A stretch of DNA of 6,668 nucleotides from Bradyrhizobium sp. (GTDB taxonomy: Bacteria > Pseudomonadota > Alphaproteobacteria > Rhizobiales > Xanthobacteraceae): positions 1-6,668 of the forward strand of contig JACDAG010000676.1 of NCBI GenBank assembly GCA_013695565.1, read 5' to 3'. Under the pieces are notes generated by a model. The model searched no databases. It worked only from the letters and a program-made list of their open reading frames with translations, and was not told the origin of the DNA. Positions 6,013-6,668 of this stretch are shown here, one piece after another. A program made the position numbers and the translations under genes. Positions within the stretch are counted from its first letter, which is position 1; every line of letters starts with the position of its first letter.

Positions 6013-6429
6013 ATGGACATGTTGAACCTGCCCAAGCATCTCGGGAAGGAGGCCGACAAGGACGTCGATCATGTGGCTGTTGCCGTCGATTGGCTCGATG
6101 CCTGCCGCCGGCACGACCTCGGCCTGCTGCTCGACCTATATGCGCCCGATGCCATGCTGGAATGCGAATGCGACGGCGGGAGCATTTATGCAGGCCGGGC
6201 TGCGCTGGAGACCTACTGGCGGCCCCGGCTCAAGGCGTTCGCGCCGGACGCCTTTGGGCTGGAAGCGATCGGGCCTGCTTCCGACGGGGTCGTGCTCGAT
6301 TACCTGAATTGCGAAGGCAAGCCCGTTCGTATTGTCTTCACCTTCGATGCGGCCGGGAAGATTCTGCAAACACGCTGTGGGCCCTTGGCACCGGCGCTCG
6401 ATGCCGTTAGCGTTCAGGATCGAGCCTGA
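6013..6429 (+). CDS. SnoaL-like / NTF2-like superfamily protein
   Basis: Small protein of 138 residues with the plan of the NTF2/SnoaL-like cone fold. An N-terminal helix carries VAVAVDWLDACRRHDLGLLLDLYAPDAMLEC (21-51), the usual 'acts along a helix, then a strand' opening. Next come GGSIYAGRAALETYWRPRL (55-73) and the paired strands GVVLDYLNCEGKPV and RIVFTFDAAGKILQTRCGP. Members range from polyketide cyclases to isomerases and binding proteins. The usual catalytic acids cannot be assigned here, so no function is claimed. The start is well bounded: an in-frame TAG sits at 6007-6009, just before the ATG, and AGGTG lies about 8 bases upstream; the ATG at 6019 is an alternative. Its 3' end overlaps the opposing small gene by 23 bp. 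It is transcribed away from the importer operon, with no evidence of a shared role. Confidence 0.85.
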   Translation: MDMLNLPKHLGKEADKDVDHVAVAVDWLDACRRHDLGLLLDLYAPDAMLECECDGGSIYAGRAALETYWRPRLKAFAPDAFGLEAIGPASDGVVLDYLNCEGKPVRIVFTFDAAGKILQTRCGPLAPALDAVSVQDRA

Positions 6430-6583
6430 TCACGAAGCGGTTGCCGCTCCAGATCTCAATCGTATATTCTGCACCGAGTGTCCGGGCTCGGGCGATCGCT
6501 TCCTCATCGCTTTCGCAGACCATGGGCTCAGCCTTGAAAATACGGCCGTCGAAACCGATCGAAAAAACCCGGTATTCGGACAT
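6407..6583 (-). CDS. Small hypothetical protein (58 residues), convergent with and overlapping the SnoaL-like gene
   Basis: The minus-strand frame reads MSEYRVFSIGFDGRIFKAEP, then a second part MVCESDEEAIARARTLG, then AEYTIEIWSGNRFVIRL and DPER before TAA. This looks like a real compact alpha/beta protein: strand (YRVFSIG), a turn with D and G, strand (IFKAEPMVC), an acidic helix (DEEAIARARTLG) and two final strands, the last with the WSGNRFV motif. I recall many short Bradyrhizobium proteins with the same pattern (YRV.. D G .. A.. DDEAI..A .. IE.W.G.R.V); the function is unknown and this is memory, not a search. AAAGAGA about 8 bases before the ATG is a fair ribosome-binding site. Codon third positions are GC-rich as in its neighbours. 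Its last 23 bp overlap the end of the opposing gene. No signal peptide or membrane segment is seen. Confidence 0.72.
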   Translation of the reverse strand: MSEYRVFSIGFDGRIFKAEPMVCESDEEAIARARTLGAEYTIEIWSGNRFVIRLDPER

Positions 6584-6668
6584 TCAATTTCTCTTTCGCA
6601 TCGCAGCGAAGCAATCGGCGTGACGAGGGCTTTCGCCGGGCATACTCCCCATTTCAAGATTGGGAACA

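Noticed and set aside
5655..6059. 134-residue minus-strand frame in the divergent intergenic region
   Set aside because: The composition is rich in Cys, Arg, Asn and Trp without the local codon bias, it contains the operator-like dyad, it starts inside the SnoaL-like gene, and it resembles no family I know.
5499..6410. Long plus-strand open frame running from the permease start through the intergenic region into the SnoaL-like gene
   Set aside because: It covers three different contexts, shows no domain pattern, and its ends are shadows of genes in other frames.
6430..6657. 75-residue minus-strand frame overlapping the small gene
   Set aside because: A different frame of the same strand; the 58-residue frame has the better ribosome-binding site and a protein-like pattern.

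Overview
The window looks like chromosomal DNA of a high-GC alphaproteobacterium, most probably Bradyrhizobium or a close relative. The reasons are the strongly GC-rich third codon positions, the protein families present, and two intergenic repeats that I recall, without having searched, as abundant in Bradyrhizobiaceae genomes.

Layout, left to right. (a) 1-1083, plus strand: the 3' part of an Old Yellow Enzyme family NADH:flavin oxidoreductase. Its true start lies before the window, and its first 40 bases hold odd A-tracts. (b) 1105-1203: a nested inverted repeat between two convergent genes. (c) 1206-5557, minus strand: a complete carbohydrate-type (CUT1, MalFGK/UgpABCE-like) ABC importer. 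Read in transcription order it is MalF-type permease (5557-4664), MalG-type permease (4659-3823), periplasmic solute-binding protein (3766-2480) and MalK/UgpC-type ATPase (2303-1206). The two permease genes are 4 bp apart. The binding-protein gene has its own perfect Shine-Dalgarno sequence. The ATPase is separated from it by a 176-bp spacer with a GC hairpin and a dispersed-repeat-like sequence. (d) 5558-6012: a divergent intergenic region with a convincing sigma-70-type promoter for the transporter operon (TTGACT, 18 bp, CATAAT) and a perfect 10-bp-arm dyad just upstream, a plausible operator. (e) 6013-6429, plus strand: a small SnoaL/NTF2-like protein. (f) 6407-6583, minus strand: a 58-residue conserved-looking small protein whose 3' end overlaps the previous gene tail to tail. 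The last 85 bases (6584-6668) show nothing I can name apart from the ribosome-binding region of that small gene.

How they work together: the four transporter genes form one importer. The binding protein captures a solute, probably a sugar, polyol or related compound, in the periplasm; the two permeases form the channel; the ATPase dimer drives uptake. The substrate cannot be read from the sequence and no regulator gene is in the window. The flavin oxidoreductase is convergent and need not be related. I see no phage, transposase, CRISPR, tRNA or rRNA, and no evidence of a new multi-gene system. The points most worth a second look are the promoter/dyad that resets the first permease's start, the hairpin plus repeat inside the operon, the A-tracts at the window edge, and the overlapping small gene.
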